Source: Bosea sp. F3-2 (lineage in GTDB: Bacteria > Pseudomonadota > Alphaproteobacteria > Rhizobiales > Beijerinckiaceae). Taken from it: a stretch of 64,000 bases of DNA. The translations under genes and the position numbers were made by a program. Positions 35,773 through 44,135 of this stretch are shown in pieces. Where the stretch lies: positions 4,296,001-4,360,000 of the forward strand of contig NZ_CP042331.1 in the NCBI RefSeq assembly GCF_008253865.1, written 5' to 3'. Under the pieces are notes generated by a model. That model did no database searches and had not been told where the DNA came from. It worked only from the letters and a program-made list of their open reading frames with translations. Each line of letters begins with the position of its first letter. Within the stretch, counting starts at the first letter, position 1.

Positions 35773-37503
35773 TCAGTCCCCGATCGCGACGCCCTCGCGC
35801 CGTCCGTCGGCACCCCCCAGGAAGCCTTCGGGCGTCTTGACGATGGCCTGGGTGCCGGAGGTCATCTCCAGCAGCCGGACCTCGTGGCCCTTCGCTTCCA
35901 GCGCGGCCTTCCAGGCCTCGGCCTCCGTGCCCTTCTCCAACTCGGTCGGGCCGTTGCGGCTGCCGAAATTGCCGAAATCCACCGCCTGCTGCGGGTCCAT
36001 CTTCCAGTCGAGCAGCGCGACCAGGGTCTTGGCGACATAGCCGATGATCTGGCTGCCGCCGGGCGAGCCGACGACGGCATAGAGCCGGCCGAAGGCGTCG
36101 AAGACCAGCGTCGGCGCCATCGAGGAGCGCGGCCGCTTGCCTGGCTCGACGCGGTTGGCGACCGGCTTGCCGTCCTCCTCCGGCGCGAAGTTGAAATCGG
36201 TCAGCTCGTTGTTGAGCAGGAAGCCGCCCTTGGTCATCAGGCGCGCGCCGAAGCCGTCCTCGATCGTCGTGGTCATCGCAACCGCATTGCCGTCGGCATC
36301 GACGACCGAGATATGGCTGGTGCCGTTCTCGATGCCGTCCGCGGGGGCGAGAAGCTGCGCGCGCTTGTTCGGCGGATCGCCCGGCTTGGCCTTGCCCATC
36401 GACCGCTCCGGGCTGACGAGGCCGGCGCGGGAGCGGATATAGTCGCGGTCGATCAGGCCGCGCACGGGCACGCTGATGAAGGCGGGATCGGCGAGATAGA
36501 GCGCCCGGTCGGCGAAGGCGAGCCGGCCGGCTTCGCTGAACCAGTGCGCGGCCCCCGCGCCTGGACCGATCCGCCGGAGATCCTGCCCTTCGAGCACGCC
36601 GAGAATCTGCTGCACGGCGACGGCGCCCGAGCTTGGCGGACCCATGCCGCAAAGGCGCCAGATGCGGTAGCTGCCGCAGACCGGTTCGCGTTCCTCGACC
36701 TTGTAGGCGGCGAGGTCGGCGAGCGTCATATCGCCGGGGTTGGTGGGGTGGCCAGCGACGGTCGCGACGATGTCCTCGGCGATCGCGCCCTCATAGAAGG
36801 CTTTCGAGCCTTGCGCGGCGATCGCGCGCAGCGTGGTCGCGAAGGCCGGGTTCTTGAGGATGGTACCGACGGCCTTCGGCTTGCCGTCCGGTTCGTAGAA
36901 ATAGGCGGCAGCGAGCGCGTTCTTGGGCAGATTGGTTTCACCGGCGAGCAGGCCATTGAGGCGAGGCGAGATGGCGAAGCCGTCCTCGGCCAGCTTCAGC
37001 GCCGGCGCCACGACATCGGCCCAAGGCAGCTTGCCCCAGCGGCGATGCGCCTCCTCCAGGAGCTTCAGCGTGCCGGGCACGCCGACCGAGCGGCCGCCGA
37101 CGACGGCATCGACGAAGCGCATCGGCTTGTCGTCCTTGATGAAGCGATCCGGTTTGGCTGCGGCCGGCGCGGTCTCGCGGCCGTCGAGCGTCGTCACCTT
37201 GCGGGCGGTCTCCTCCCAATGGACGAAGAAGGCGCCGCCGCCGATGCCGGAGCTCTGCGGCTCGACCAGATTGAGCACGAGCTGGGTGGCGATGGCGGCA
37301 TCGGTCGCGCTGCCGCCGGCACGCAGGATGTCACGGCCGGCTGCAGCAGCGAGCGGATTGGCGGCGGCGGCCATGAAACGCTGGGCCGTGCCGAGCGACT
37401 TGGCGCTGCGCCCTGTGGACGCCTCCGGTGCCGGGGCGAGCGGCTGAGCGGTCGCGATACTGGCGGTGAACAGGGCTAGGGTCAGGGGCAGAAGGAGGCG
37501 CAT
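35773..37503 (-). CDS. ggt: Gamma-glutamyltransferase
   Basis: This periplasmic Ntn-hydrolase cleaves gamma-glutamyl bonds of glutathione. The 576-residue precursor has a signal peptide (LLLPLTLALFTASIATA). The large subunit carries GGSATDAAIATQLVLNLVEPQSSGIGGGAF. The self-cleavage Thr is in ENGTSHISVVDADGNAVAMT at about residue 395, followed by the small subunit with SSMAPTLVF and VVGSPGGSQIIGYV. All catalytic landmarks are present. The start is ATG at 37503; the open stretch upstream is not family-like. Confidence 0.95.
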   Translation of the reverse strand: MRLLLPLTLALFTASIATAQPLAPAPEASTGRSAKSLGTAQRFMAAAANPLAAAAGRDILRAGGSATDAAIATQLVLNLVEPQSSGIGGGAFFVHWEETARKVTTLDGRETAPAAAKPDRFIKDDKPMRFVDAVVGGRSVGVPGTLKLLEEAHRRWGKLPWADVVAPALKLAEDGFAISPRLNGLLAGETNLPKNALAAAYFYEPDGKPKAVGTILKNPAFATTLRAIAAQGSKAFYEGAIAEDIVATVAGHPTNPGDMTLADLAAYKVEEREPVCGSYRIWRLCGMGPPSSGAVAVQQILGVLEGQDLRRIGPGAGAAHWFSEAGRLAFADRALYLADPAFISVPVRGLIDRDYIRSRAGLVSPERSMGKAKPGDPPNKRAQLLAPADGIENGTSHISVVDADGNAVAMTTTIEDGFGARLMTKGGFLLNNELTDFNFAPEEDGKPVANRVEPGKRPRSSMAPTLVFDAFGRLYAVVGSPGGSQIIGYVAKTLVALLDWKMDPQQAVDFGNFGSRNGPTELEKGTEAEAWKAALEAKGHEVRLLEMTSGTQAIVKTPEGFLGGADGRREGVAIGD

Positions 37504-37630
37504 GGCTGATCTCCGAGGATGGCGGGCAGAATAGGCCATTCGTCGCGGTCTGCCAGCTTGGACCAGCGCGCCGTGGCAGGTAGAGTTCCGAATCGAGACC
37601 ATTGTGACGTTGCCAAAAGGGGTTTTCGGC

Positions 37631-38233
37631 ATGTCGTTTTCCGCCCATCTCCGCCGCCCACTTGCGTGGCTCGTGCTCGGCCTTGTCGGCATCGCGCTTG
37701 CCGGCTGCGGCTATAACAACGTGCCGACGCTGGAGGAGAAGGCGAAGGCGGCGTGGTCCGAGGTGCAGAACCAGTATCAGCGCCGGGCCGACCTGATTCC
37801 GAATCTCGTCGAGACGGTGAAGGGCTATGCCGCGCAGGAGCGTGACGTGCTGACCGCCGTGATCGAGGCCCGCGCCAAGGCGACGCAGGTCAAGGTCGAT
37901 GCTTCGACCGTCAACGACCCGGTGAAGTTCAAGGAATTCCAGGACGCGCAGAATCAGCTCACCGGCGCGCTGGGGCGGCTGCTCGTCACCGTCGAACGCT
38001 ATCCGGAGCTGAAGTCGAACCAGAACTTCCTCGCCCTGCAGTCGCAGCTCGAAGGCACCGAGAACCGGGTCGCGGTGGCGCGGCGCGACTACATCCAGGC
38101 CGTGCAGACCTTCAACACCGAGATCCGCACCTTCCCGGGCGTGATCTGGGCGAAGCTGTTCTGGGGCGCCAAGCCGATGGAGACCTTCACGGCCACGACG
38201 GGCGCCGAGCGGCCACCCGCGGTGAAGTTCTGA
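37631..38233 (+). CDS. lemA: LemA-family lipoprotein
   Basis: The 200-residue protein has a lipoprotein signal (LVLGLVGIALAGC) and the LemA domain: AAWSEVQNQYQRRADLIPNLVETVKGYA, a coiled region with LTGALGRLLVTVERYPELKSNQNF, and VARRDYIQAVQTFNTEIRTFPG. The function is unknown; it is usually encoded beside TPM-domain genes, as here. The ATG at 37631 is used; an upstream GTG exists. The signal to the next gene is interrupted by repeat DNA. Confidence 0.92.
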   Translation: MSFSAHLRRPLAWLVLGLVGIALAGCGYNNVPTLEEKAKAAWSEVQNQYQRRADLIPNLVETVKGYAAQERDVLTAVIEARAKATQVKVDASTVNDPVKFKEFQDAQNQLTGALGRLLVTVERYPELKSNQNFLALQSQLEGTENRVAVARRDYIQAVQTFNTEIRTFPGVIWAKLFWGAKPMETFTATTGAERPPAVKF

Positions 38234-38254
38234 GGGACGACGACCTTGCCGGAA

Positions 38255-38456
38255 GAGACGAGGGGAACCCCTCTCCCGGTTGGGAGAGGGGCAGGGGTGA
38301 GGGACGGCCGGCAAACCAGCCGGGCGCTGCTCACTGCGCTGCTTCGGTTTTTTCGTAACCGGCCTTCACCGCACCCCTGCCCCTCACTGATCTCGGGCTT
38401 GTCCGAGATCAGCTCTTTGGGTTTCGAAGTCGGCAACAGCCGACTTCGATGCAGGA
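38255..38456. repeat. Composite repeat between lemA and the TPM gene, overlapping its 5' end
   Basis: Three stacked inverted repeats: CCCCTCTCCCG/GGGAGAGGGG with a distal CCCCTGCCCCTCAC copy facing GGGCAGGGGTGAGGG; CTGATCTCGG-GCTTGT-CCGAGATCAG; and GAAGTCGGC-AACA-GCCGACTTC. No CDS similarity is visible across it, although the downstream TPM frame stays open through it. It looks like inserted repeat DNA. Confidence 0.7.
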
Positions 38457-39259
38457 GCGGGAGTCCGCGCTGCGTTTCCCTGCTGATCGTCTTCCTGTTC
38501 TGCGCCCTGCCGGCTTTCGCCGCCGAACCGTCCTATCCCGCCCTGTCCGGGCGGGTCGTCGACGGCGCCAACCTGCTCGCCCCCGATGTCCGGCAGCGGA
38601 TCGAGGACAAGCTCAAGGCCCATGAAGACAAGACCTCCGATCAGGTCGTCGTCGCGACGGTGCCGTCGCTTCAGGACGTCCCGATCGAGGATTTCGCCAA
38701 TGGCCTCTTCCGACACTGGAAGCTCGGCGAGAAAGCCAAGAACAACGGCGTGCTGCTGATCGTCGCGCCGAAGGAGCGCAAGGTCCGCATCGAGGTCGGC
38801 TACGGCCTCGAAGGGGCGCTGACCGACGCGCTCTCCAAGGTCATCATCACCACTGCGATTGCGCCGAAGTTCAAGACCGGGGATTTCGCCGGCGGCATCG
38901 AGGCGGGCGTCGATGCTGTCGTGACCATCCTGGCCGGCGATGCCGAGGAATGGCAGCGCCGCGCCGAAGTGCGCTCGGACGAGAGCACGATGGCGGAGGA
39001 TATCGCGGTTATCATCGCCATGCTCTTCATCTTCCTGTTCATCGTTGCCTTCCTACGCAGCGTGAGCCGGCAGGGCGGAGCGCGGCGTCATCGCCTGCGC
39101 AACGGACAATGGGTGATCCTGCCCCCAAGCTCGGGCTCCGGATCCGGCTGGGGCAGCGGTTCCGGCTGGAGCGGCGGCGGAGGTGGCTGGAGCTCGGGCG
39201 GCGGGTTTTCGGGTGGCGGAGGCTCCTCCGGCGGGGGCGGGGCTTCGGGAGACTGGTGA
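38417..39259 (+). CDS. TPM-domain membrane protein (YgcG-like) with disturbed start
   Basis: The secreted/anchored TPM domain starts after a signal segment CVSLLIVFLFCALPAFA: YPALSGRVVDGANLL, then VVVATVPSLQDVPIEDFANGLFRHWKLG and KVRIEVGYGLEGALTDALSK. A second hydrophobic segment (IAVIIAMLFIFLFIVAFL) and a Gly/Ser/Trp-rich tail ending SSGGGGASGDW are typical of YgcG. No ATG exists in frame before the signal; a TTG at 38417 lies inside repeat DNA. The true start is uncertain. It is tied to lemA and the following TPM gene. Confidence 0.82.
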   Translation: MGFEVGNSRLRCRSGSPRCVSLLIVFLFCALPAFAAEPSYPALSGRVVDGANLLAPDVRQRIEDKLKAHEDKTSDQVVVATVPSLQDVPIEDFANGLFRHWKLGEKAKNNGVLLIVAPKERKVRIEVGYGLEGALTDALSKVIITTAIAPKFKTGDFAGGIEAGVDAVVTILAGDAEEWQRRAEVRSDESTMAEDIAVIIAMLFIFLFIVAFLRSVSRQGGARRHRLRNGQWVILPPSSGSGSGWGSGSGWSGGGGGWSSGGGFSGGGGSSGGGGASGDW

Positions 39260-39864
39260 TGGATGCCGCTGACAGGGATGCGATCGCGGAGGCCGTGCGC
39301 CGGGCCGAATTGCAGACGGCAGGCGAGATCGTGGTCGTGATCGAGCGGGCAGCTTCGAGCTATCGCAACATCCCGGTGGTCATGGCGCTCACGCTCGCGC
39401 TGTTCGTGCCGTGGCCGCTGCTGTCGCTGACGGCGATGAGCGCCCAGCGCATCTTCATGATCCAGCTTTTCTGCGCCGCCCTGCTGCTGGCAGGGCTCCT
39501 TTGGTATGGGCGCGGCGGACGTTTCGTGCCGGGCTTCGTCAAGCGACGGCGGGCGCATGAGGCGGCGCTGCGGGAGTTCACGGCGCGCGGCCTGGCACGG
39601 ACCAAGGGACGTACCGGCGTGCTGCTCTATATCGCGCTGCAGGAGCGCTATGCCGAAATCCTCGCCGATACCGGGATCGACGGCCTTGTCGAGCAGGACA
39701 CCTGGGGCGGCATCATCGAGCCGCTGCTGGCGGCTGCGCGCGAGGACAGGCTGACCGAAGGGCTGATCAAGGCGGTCGACGGCGTTGGCGCGGTGCTCGC
39801 GCAGCACGTTCCGCCGGTTCCCGGCGATGTCGACGAGCTGCCGAACAAGGTCATCCTGCTCTGA
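39259..39864 (+). CDS. TPM-domain protein, membrane-anchored
   Basis: The 201-residue protein begins DRDAIAEAVRRAELQTAGEIVVVIERAASSYRNIP, the TPM start in which the two halves flank a membrane hairpin (VVMALTLALFVPWPLLSL and LFCAALLLAGLLWYG). It continues with RTGVLLYIALQERYAEILAD and a DTWGGIIEPLLAAAREDRLTEGL helix. The ATG overlaps the stop of the previous TPM gene (TGATG). lemA and the two TPM genes form an operon of unknown envelope function. Confidence 0.9.
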   Translation: MDAADRDAIAEAVRRAELQTAGEIVVVIERAASSYRNIPVVMALTLALFVPWPLLSLTAMSAQRIFMIQLFCAALLLAGLLWYGRGGRFVPGFVKRRRAHEAALREFTARGLARTKGRTGVLLYIALQERYAEILADTGIDGLVEQDTWGGIIEPLLAAAREDRLTEGLIKAVDGVGAVLAQHVPPVPGDVDELPNKVILL

Positions 39865-39886
39865 GGAACCGTCTCGGCAGGAGGTT

Positions 39887-39991
39887 CAGAGCATTTCCGC
39901 GCTTCTTCGAAACGCAGAAATGCTCTAGGTCTTTGTTTTATCGCATTTTCTTCACGCGAACCGGTGTCCACTTCGCTCGAAAATGCTCTAG
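39887..39991. repeat. Dispersed repeat, family E copy 1
   Basis: Starts AGAGCATTTCCGCG, contains a CAGAAATGCTCTAGGTCTTT section and AACCGGTGTCCACTTCGCTC, and ends AAAATGCTCTA. A copy sits at 59347-59452. The last bases provide, on the minus strand, the stop codon TAG of the DUF1223 gene. It lies between two converging genes. Confidence 0.9.
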
Positions 39992-40755
39992 CGCGTCGCC
40001 GGCCCCTTGGCAGCGGCCAGGATGGCGCCCGGCATCATGTAGCCGTGCTTGCCCGGCCGGTCGGCCTGGATGACGACGACATAGCCGTCGGCCTCCGGCG
40101 CCTGCGTCGCGGCCAGCGGAGCGGTGACGGTCATCTCCTTGCCGTTCCAGTCGCCGACACGGACCATGCCGCGCACCACATTGGCGTAGGTCAGCGTCTT
40201 GCCCTGGTTCTCGCCGCGGGTGATCGGCACGGTCGCCTCATGCGTCGTGGGCAACACCCAGACGCCCGCCGCTTCGTCGGTTGCAGCCGCGGTCGGCGCG
40301 ATAGCGATCTGGAGGCTGCCGTTCTCCTCCTTCAGCGCGAGCTTCGCGGCGAAGCCGGTGGCGGCGAACTGGTTGACCGCCTTCTCGATCTCCGCCTTCT
40401 CCGAGCCGACCGCATGGGAAGAGCCGCTGATGACGATCTGCGGTGTGTAGACCTGCCCGTCGCCGCGAGCCTTGGCGTAGAGCTTCTGTCGCCTCGCGAA
40501 GGAATCCTTGCCGAGCGTGTCCTTCCAGCCGAGATAGTCCCAATAGGTCACCGGCAGCGTCAGCGCGATCAGCGTCGGGTCCTTGGCCAGCTCGAGGACC
40601 AGCGCATCGGCTGGCGGGCAAGACGAGCAACCCTGGCTGGTAAAGAGCTCGAGCACCGCCCTGGGTGACTTCGCCGCCGTCTGCGCGAGGGCCGTCGTCA
40701 CGCCGAACACGAGGGCGGCGGCAGTCACAGCGGATTGGCGCAGGACAGGGAGCAT
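39988..40755 (-). CDS. DUF1223 secreted thioredoxin-like protein
   Basis: The 255-residue protein has a signal peptide (VTAAALVFGVTTALA-Q). The mature start AVLELFTSQGCSSCPPADALVLELAKD carries a thioredoxin-fold Cys-X-X-Cys. The rest matches DUF1223: VTYWDYLGWKDTLGKDSFARRQ, TPQIVISGSSHAVGS and VQADRPGKHG-like elements. The function is unknown; the Cys pair suggests redox chemistry or copper handling in the periplasm. Its stop codon is part of the E repeat. Confidence 0.88.
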   Translation of the reverse strand: MLPVLRQSAVTAAALVFGVTTALAQTAAKSPRAVLELFTSQGCSSCPPADALVLELAKDPTLIALTLPVTYWDYLGWKDTLGKDSFARRQKLYAKARGDGQVYTPQIVISGSSHAVGSEKAEIEKAVNQFAATGFAAKLALKEENGSLQIAIAPTAAATDEAAGVWVLPTTHEATVPITRGENQGKTLTYANVVRGMVRVGDWNGKEMTVTAPLAATQAPEADGYVVVIQADRPGKHGYMMPGAILAAAKGPATR

Positions 40756-40823
40756 GATCTCGACTTTGAAGACGACTTATTTTCCGAGGGTTACCAAAGC
40801 CAGCAATTCATCGAAGAGGGAAA

Positions 40824-41888
40824 TCACGTTGCCTTGAAAACGGGCATGGTCGCGCGGGCGTGATCGAACTCGGCCAGCGCGGCGGCCGGGATCATCTTGG
40901 GGCGCCAGCGGCGGTGCATCCAGAGCCATTGCTCGGGATATTCGCGTACCCAGCCCTCGACCACAGCCGTCATCATCGCCATGGCGCCCTGAACGTCGAT
41001 TTCGCCATTGGCGTCGCGGGGCAGGTCGAGCGGCGGCGTCAGCTCCAGCCGGAAGCGATGGTTCGGCAGTCGGATGACGCGGACGCCATGAACCGGACAT
41101 TCGAAGCGGCGTGCGAACTTGCCCAAGATCGGGTTGGTCAATGCCGGACGTCCGAAGAACGGCACGACGACGCCCCGGGTGAAATGCTGGTCGATCAGCA
41201 TGCCGAGATGGCCGCCATTCTCGAGCACGCCCTGCATGGCGAAGGCCGCTCCCTGCTTGGCAGCCGCAAGGCCGCCCATTGTGCCGGAGCGGATCTCGTG
41301 CACGACGGCGGCGATCGCCGGGTCGTTGGGGGCGCGGAAGACGGCCGTCGTCTCGAGATCGTAGGCGGCGGCGCAGATCGCCGGCAGTTCCCAGTTGGCG
41401 AGATGGGTCGAGAAGATCAGGCCGGGCTTCTCGTCATCCTTGAGCGCAATGAAGTGCTCGATGCCCTTGACCTCGATGCGCGAAGGCTTGTCGGGATTGT
41501 GGTAGTCGTAGTCGAACAGCGTCTTGAGATGCGCGTATTCGCCTGCGACGCGGCCGAGATTCTCCCACGCGCCGCGAGCGATGCGTTTCACCTCCGCCTC
41601 GCCTTTCTCGGGAAAGGCGGCGCGGATGTTGGCGAGGGCGACGCGGTTGACCGGGATGACCGGGCTTGCCGTGCGCAGCAGCCAGCCGCCGAGATTGCTG
41701 GCACGTTCCGGCCCGAGCAGGCGCAGGAAGCCAAACAAGGCCCGGATCACGCCAATCATCACCGCCGCGCCGGCGCGCGCGGCGATTGCCTTCAATCGTC
41801 TCAAGGTCGGTCCAGCCTCAATCGCCCGTGCCGAGAGCAAGACCGGGCCTGAAAGGCGCGATCTGGGGCAGGAATGCGCCGACGTCAA
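40824..41888 (-). CDS. lpxXL: Lipid A late acyltransferase for the very long acyl chain (LpxXL-like)
   Basis: This LpxL/HtrB-family inner-membrane acyltransferase should transfer the 27-hydroxyoctacosanoyl-type chain from AcpXL to lipid A. Motifs are the catalytic HX4E in STHLANWELPA and the later NRVALANIRAAFPEK. MLIDQHFTRGVVVPFFGRPALTNP and QWLWMHRRWRP follow. The longest frame is 354 residues from a TTG; GTG at 41762 or ATG at 41759 would give a protein closer to the usual 310 residues. The assignment to LpxXL rests on its place at the end of the acpXL block. Confidence 0.88.
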   Translation of the reverse strand: MTSAHSCPRSRLSGPVLLSARAIEAGPTLRRLKAIAARAGAAVMIGVIRALFGFLRLLGPERASNLGGWLLRTASPVIPVNRVALANIRAAFPEKGEAEVKRIARGAWENLGRVAGEYAHLKTLFDYDYHNPDKPSRIEVKGIEHFIALKDDEKPGLIFSTHLANWELPAICAAAYDLETTAVFRAPNDPAIAAVVHEIRSGTMGGLAAAKQGAAFAMQGVLENGGHLGMLIDQHFTRGVVVPFFGRPALTNPILGKFARRFECPVHGVRVIRLPNHRFRLELTPPLDLPRDANGEIDVQGAMAMMTAVVEGWVREYPEQWLWMHRRWRPKMIPAAALAEFDHARATMPVFKAT

Positions 41889-41915
41889 GTCTTGTGCCGG
41901 AGGAGGGCGGCTCGC

Positions 41916-42938
41916 TCAGAAGGCGATGACGACCTTGCCGAAGACCTGGCGGCCCTCGATGCGGGCGAGGCCCTTCTCGAATTCGGCGAGGGGGAAGACC
42001 GAATCGATCACCGGCTTCATGCCGCCGGCCATCTTCTCCAGGGACTGCGCGATGTTCTCGATGCGGCAGCCGAAGGAGCCGGTGATCCGGTATTGCTGCT
42101 GGAAGAGCTGCATCAGGTTGATCGTGGCCGAGGGGCCGGAGGTCGCGCCGCAGGTGACCAGTCTTCCGCCGCGCTTCAGGCAGAGCAGCGAGCCGTTCCA
42201 GGTGTCGGCGCCGACATGCTCGAAGACGACATCGACGCCCTTGCGACCGGTGAGCTTGCGCACCACGCCTTCGAAGCGGTCCTCGCGGTAGTTGATGACG
42301 TGGTCGGCGCCGAGCGCCTTGGCCTTGGCGCCCTTCTCGTCGTCGCCGACCGTCGTGTAGACCGTGCAGCCGATCGCCTTGGCCATCAGGATCGCGGCGG
42401 TACCGATACCGGAGCCACCGGCGTGGACCAGCACCGACTCGCCCGGCTCCAGCCTGGCGTTATCGAACAGCATGTGCTGGACCGTGCCGAAGCCGATCGG
42501 TGCGCAGGCGGCATCCTCGAAGGAGACGCCCTTCGGCGCCTTGATCGTCAGCCGCGCCGGACGGTTGAGCAATTCGCGCGCGAAGCCGTCGATATGAAAG
42601 CCCATGATGCCGGCGACGTTCTCGCAGAGATTGTCGCGGCCGTCGCGGCAGGCCTTGCACTGGCCGCAGGTGTCGGCGCCATAGGCGGTGACGACATCGC
42701 CAGGCGCGAAACCCTCGACGCCTTCGCCGACGCAGACGATCTCACCTGCGGCCTCGACGCCGGCCGCTTGCGGCATCTTGCGCTTGGCGAAGGCCATGCC
42801 GCGGAAGCCCCAGAGGTCGAGATAGTTCAGCGCCACCGCCTTGATGCGGATCTGCACCTCGCCCGGAGCGGGTGGCGGCGGCGGTTCGATCTCCTCGAGA
42901 CGGAGGTCACGGTCGCCATGGAGCTGGAGGGAACGCAT
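41916..42938 (-). CDS. Zinc-binding alcohol dehydrogenase of the acpXL cluster
   Basis: The 340-residue medium-chain dehydrogenase has the structural-zinc cysteine run CGQCKACRDGRDNLC and cofactor loop VHAGGSGIGTAAILMAK. NYREDRFEGVVRKLTGRKGVDVVFEHVG and a C-terminal EGRQVFGKVVIAF follow. The equivalent gene is a fixed member of rhizobial acpXL clusters and is presumed to act in very-long-chain acyl synthesis, but its reaction is not known. It is followed by lpxXL after 27 bp. Confidence 0.92.
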   Translation of the reverse strand: MRSLQLHGDRDLRLEEIEPPPPPAPGEVQIRIKAVALNYLDLWGFRGMAFAKRKMPQAAGVEAAGEIVCVGEGVEGFAPGDVVTAYGADTCGQCKACRDGRDNLCENVAGIMGFHIDGFARELLNRPARLTIKAPKGVSFEDAACAPIGFGTVQHMLFDNARLEPGESVLVHAGGSGIGTAAILMAKAIGCTVYTTVGDDEKGAKAKALGADHVINYREDRFEGVVRKLTGRKGVDVVFEHVGADTWNGSLLCLKRGGRLVTCGATSGPSATINLMQLFQQQYRITGSFGCRIENIAQSLEKMAGGMKPVIDSVFPLAEFEKGLARIEGRQVFGKVVIAF

Positions 42939-43033
42939 GAGAAAATTATGTCTTCCGAGGCTACCCGGTCATGGCCGGGACGTAAGAGATGCAGTTCGGG
43001 GTCGACGCGGCATCGCGGAATTCACCGGCGGCG

Positions 43034-43276
43034 TCAACTTTGTTGATCGCGATCGTGCAGCTTCCGGAAAATGGCCTCGATCTCTTCATCTGTCGCAAAC
43101 TCGCCGCGATCTGCTTCAGCAATGCCTTCGCGAATCCTCGCAACGTCCGAGGCGTTCAGCTGGACATAGTCTTCGATGGCTCTCGCGATAACCCACGCGG
43201 GCGAGCGATGCATGTCCGTTGCCAGCCTGGTCAACCGATCGGCAAGGGTGGCTTCCACCTCGATCGTGATATCCAC
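43034..43276 (-). CDS. Orphan ribbon-helix-helix antitoxin-like protein
   Basis: The 80-residue protein begins VDITIEVEATLADRLTRLATDMHRSPAWVIARAIEDYV, a ParD/CopG-type RHH DNA-binding fold, with an acidic tail ATDEEIEAIFRKLHDRDQQS. The GTG at 43276 follows GGGGAGGG; the frame stays open upstream through a palindromic repeat, but that part is not antitoxin-like. No toxin gene overlaps its stop, unlike the complete pair at 10 kb. It interrupts the acpXL cluster between the fabG-like and alcohol dehydrogenase genes. Confidence 0.8.
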   Translation of the reverse strand: MDITIEVEATLADRLTRLATDMHRSPAWVIARAIEDYVQLNASDVARIREGIAEADRGEFATDEEIEAIFRKLHDRDQQS

Positions 43277-43290
43277 TGTCGAACCCTCCC

Positions 43291-43372
43291 CGTCATTGCG
43301 AGCATAGCGAAGCAATCCAGGCTCGTAGAACTCTACGTCCCCCTGGATTGCTTCGCTATGCTCGCAATGACG
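43291..43372. repeat. MITE-like element with perfect 31-bp inverted arms (family C)
   Basis: The arms, beginning CGTCATTGCGAGCATAGCG at 43291-43321 and its exact complement at 43342-43372, enclose 20 bp. It lies directly before the orphan antitoxin gene. I see no transposase and no clear target duplication. The opening GTCATTGCGAGCATAGCGAA is a theme seen in dispersed repeats of many alphaproteobacteria. Confidence 0.9.
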
Positions 43373-43388
43373 GAATGACGAGTCGAAA

Positions 43389-44135
43389 TCAGCGATGAAC
43401 GCCAAGCTGGGCGGTCAGGCCGCCATCGATCGGCAGCACGGTGCCGCTGATATAGGCGGCGGGCTCGCTCATCAGGAAGGCGGCGAGGCCGGCGACTTCC
43501 TCGGGCTTCGCGAAGCGTCCGGCTGGGATCTGGCCCTGCATCTTGTCGCGATAGGCGGCGTAGGGCGCCATCATGTCGGTGTCGACGAAGCCCGGCGCGA
43601 TCACGTTGACGGTAACGCCGCGCTTGCCGGTCTCGACCGCGAGCGTCTTGGCATAGGAGATCAGCGCGCCCTTGGAGGCGGCGTAGGCTGCGTTGCCGGG
43701 GTTGCCGCGCAGCGCCGCGACCGAGCCGATCGCGACGATGCGGCCGGCGCGGGCGCGGATCATGTTGCGCATCAGGCTCTTGGCGAGGCGGGTGAAGGCC
43801 CAGAAATTGACCTGCATCGCGGCTTCAGCCTTCGCCTGATCCATCATCGCGGCAAGCGAATCATAGGGCTGGCCGGCATTGTGGATGAGGCCGAAATAGC
43901 TCTCGCCCTCGCGCTCTTCGCAGAATGCATCGAGCGCGGCCTTGTCGGAGAGGTCGAGCGGCAGCGCCATCACGGCGCGGCCGGGATGCGCCGCGGCGAT
44001 CTCTTCGGCAAGCGCCTTCGCCTGTTCGGCGGAGGAGCGGAAGGTGAAGTCGACATCGTGGCCGGCGGCGGCCAGCGCGCGCACGATCGCGGCGCCGACA
44101 CCCTTGGCGCCGCCGGTGACGAGGATCTTGGTCAT
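43389..44135 (-). CDS. FabG-like 3-oxoacyl-ACP reductase (SDR) of the acpXL cluster
   Basis: The 248-residue SDR has the cofactor loop VTGGAKGVGAAI, HNAG in LIHNAGQPYD, catalytic Ser in VAIGSVAALRGN and YAASK. The C-terminal motif SEPAAYISGTVLPIDGG is typical of FabG-type reductases. It overlaps the ketosynthase gene upstream by 4 bp, so it is part of the operon. As far as I recall the standard rhizobial cluster does not carry this reductase, so its presence would make the elongation cycle more self-contained. Confidence 0.92.
   Translation of the reverse strand: MTKILVTGGAKGVGAAIVRALAAAGHDVDFTFRSSAEQAKALAEEIAAAHPGRAVMALPLDLSDKAALDAFCEEREGESYFGLIHNAGQPYDSLAAMMDQAKAEAAMQVNFWAFTRLAKSLMRNMIRARAGRIVAIGSVAALRGNPGNAAYAASKGALISYAKTLAVETGKRGVTVNVIAPGFVDTDMMAPYAAYRDKMQGQIPAGRFAKPEEVAGLAAFLMSEPAAYISGTVLPIDGGLTAQLGVHR

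Noticed and set aside
42939..43033. Possible toxin remnant after the orphan antitoxin
   Set aside because: The only frame from the stop is 22 codons with no RelE/ParE-like residues.
43291..43372. Insertion sequence
   Set aside because: Perfect arms but only 82 bp, no transposase and no visible target duplication; listed as repeat.
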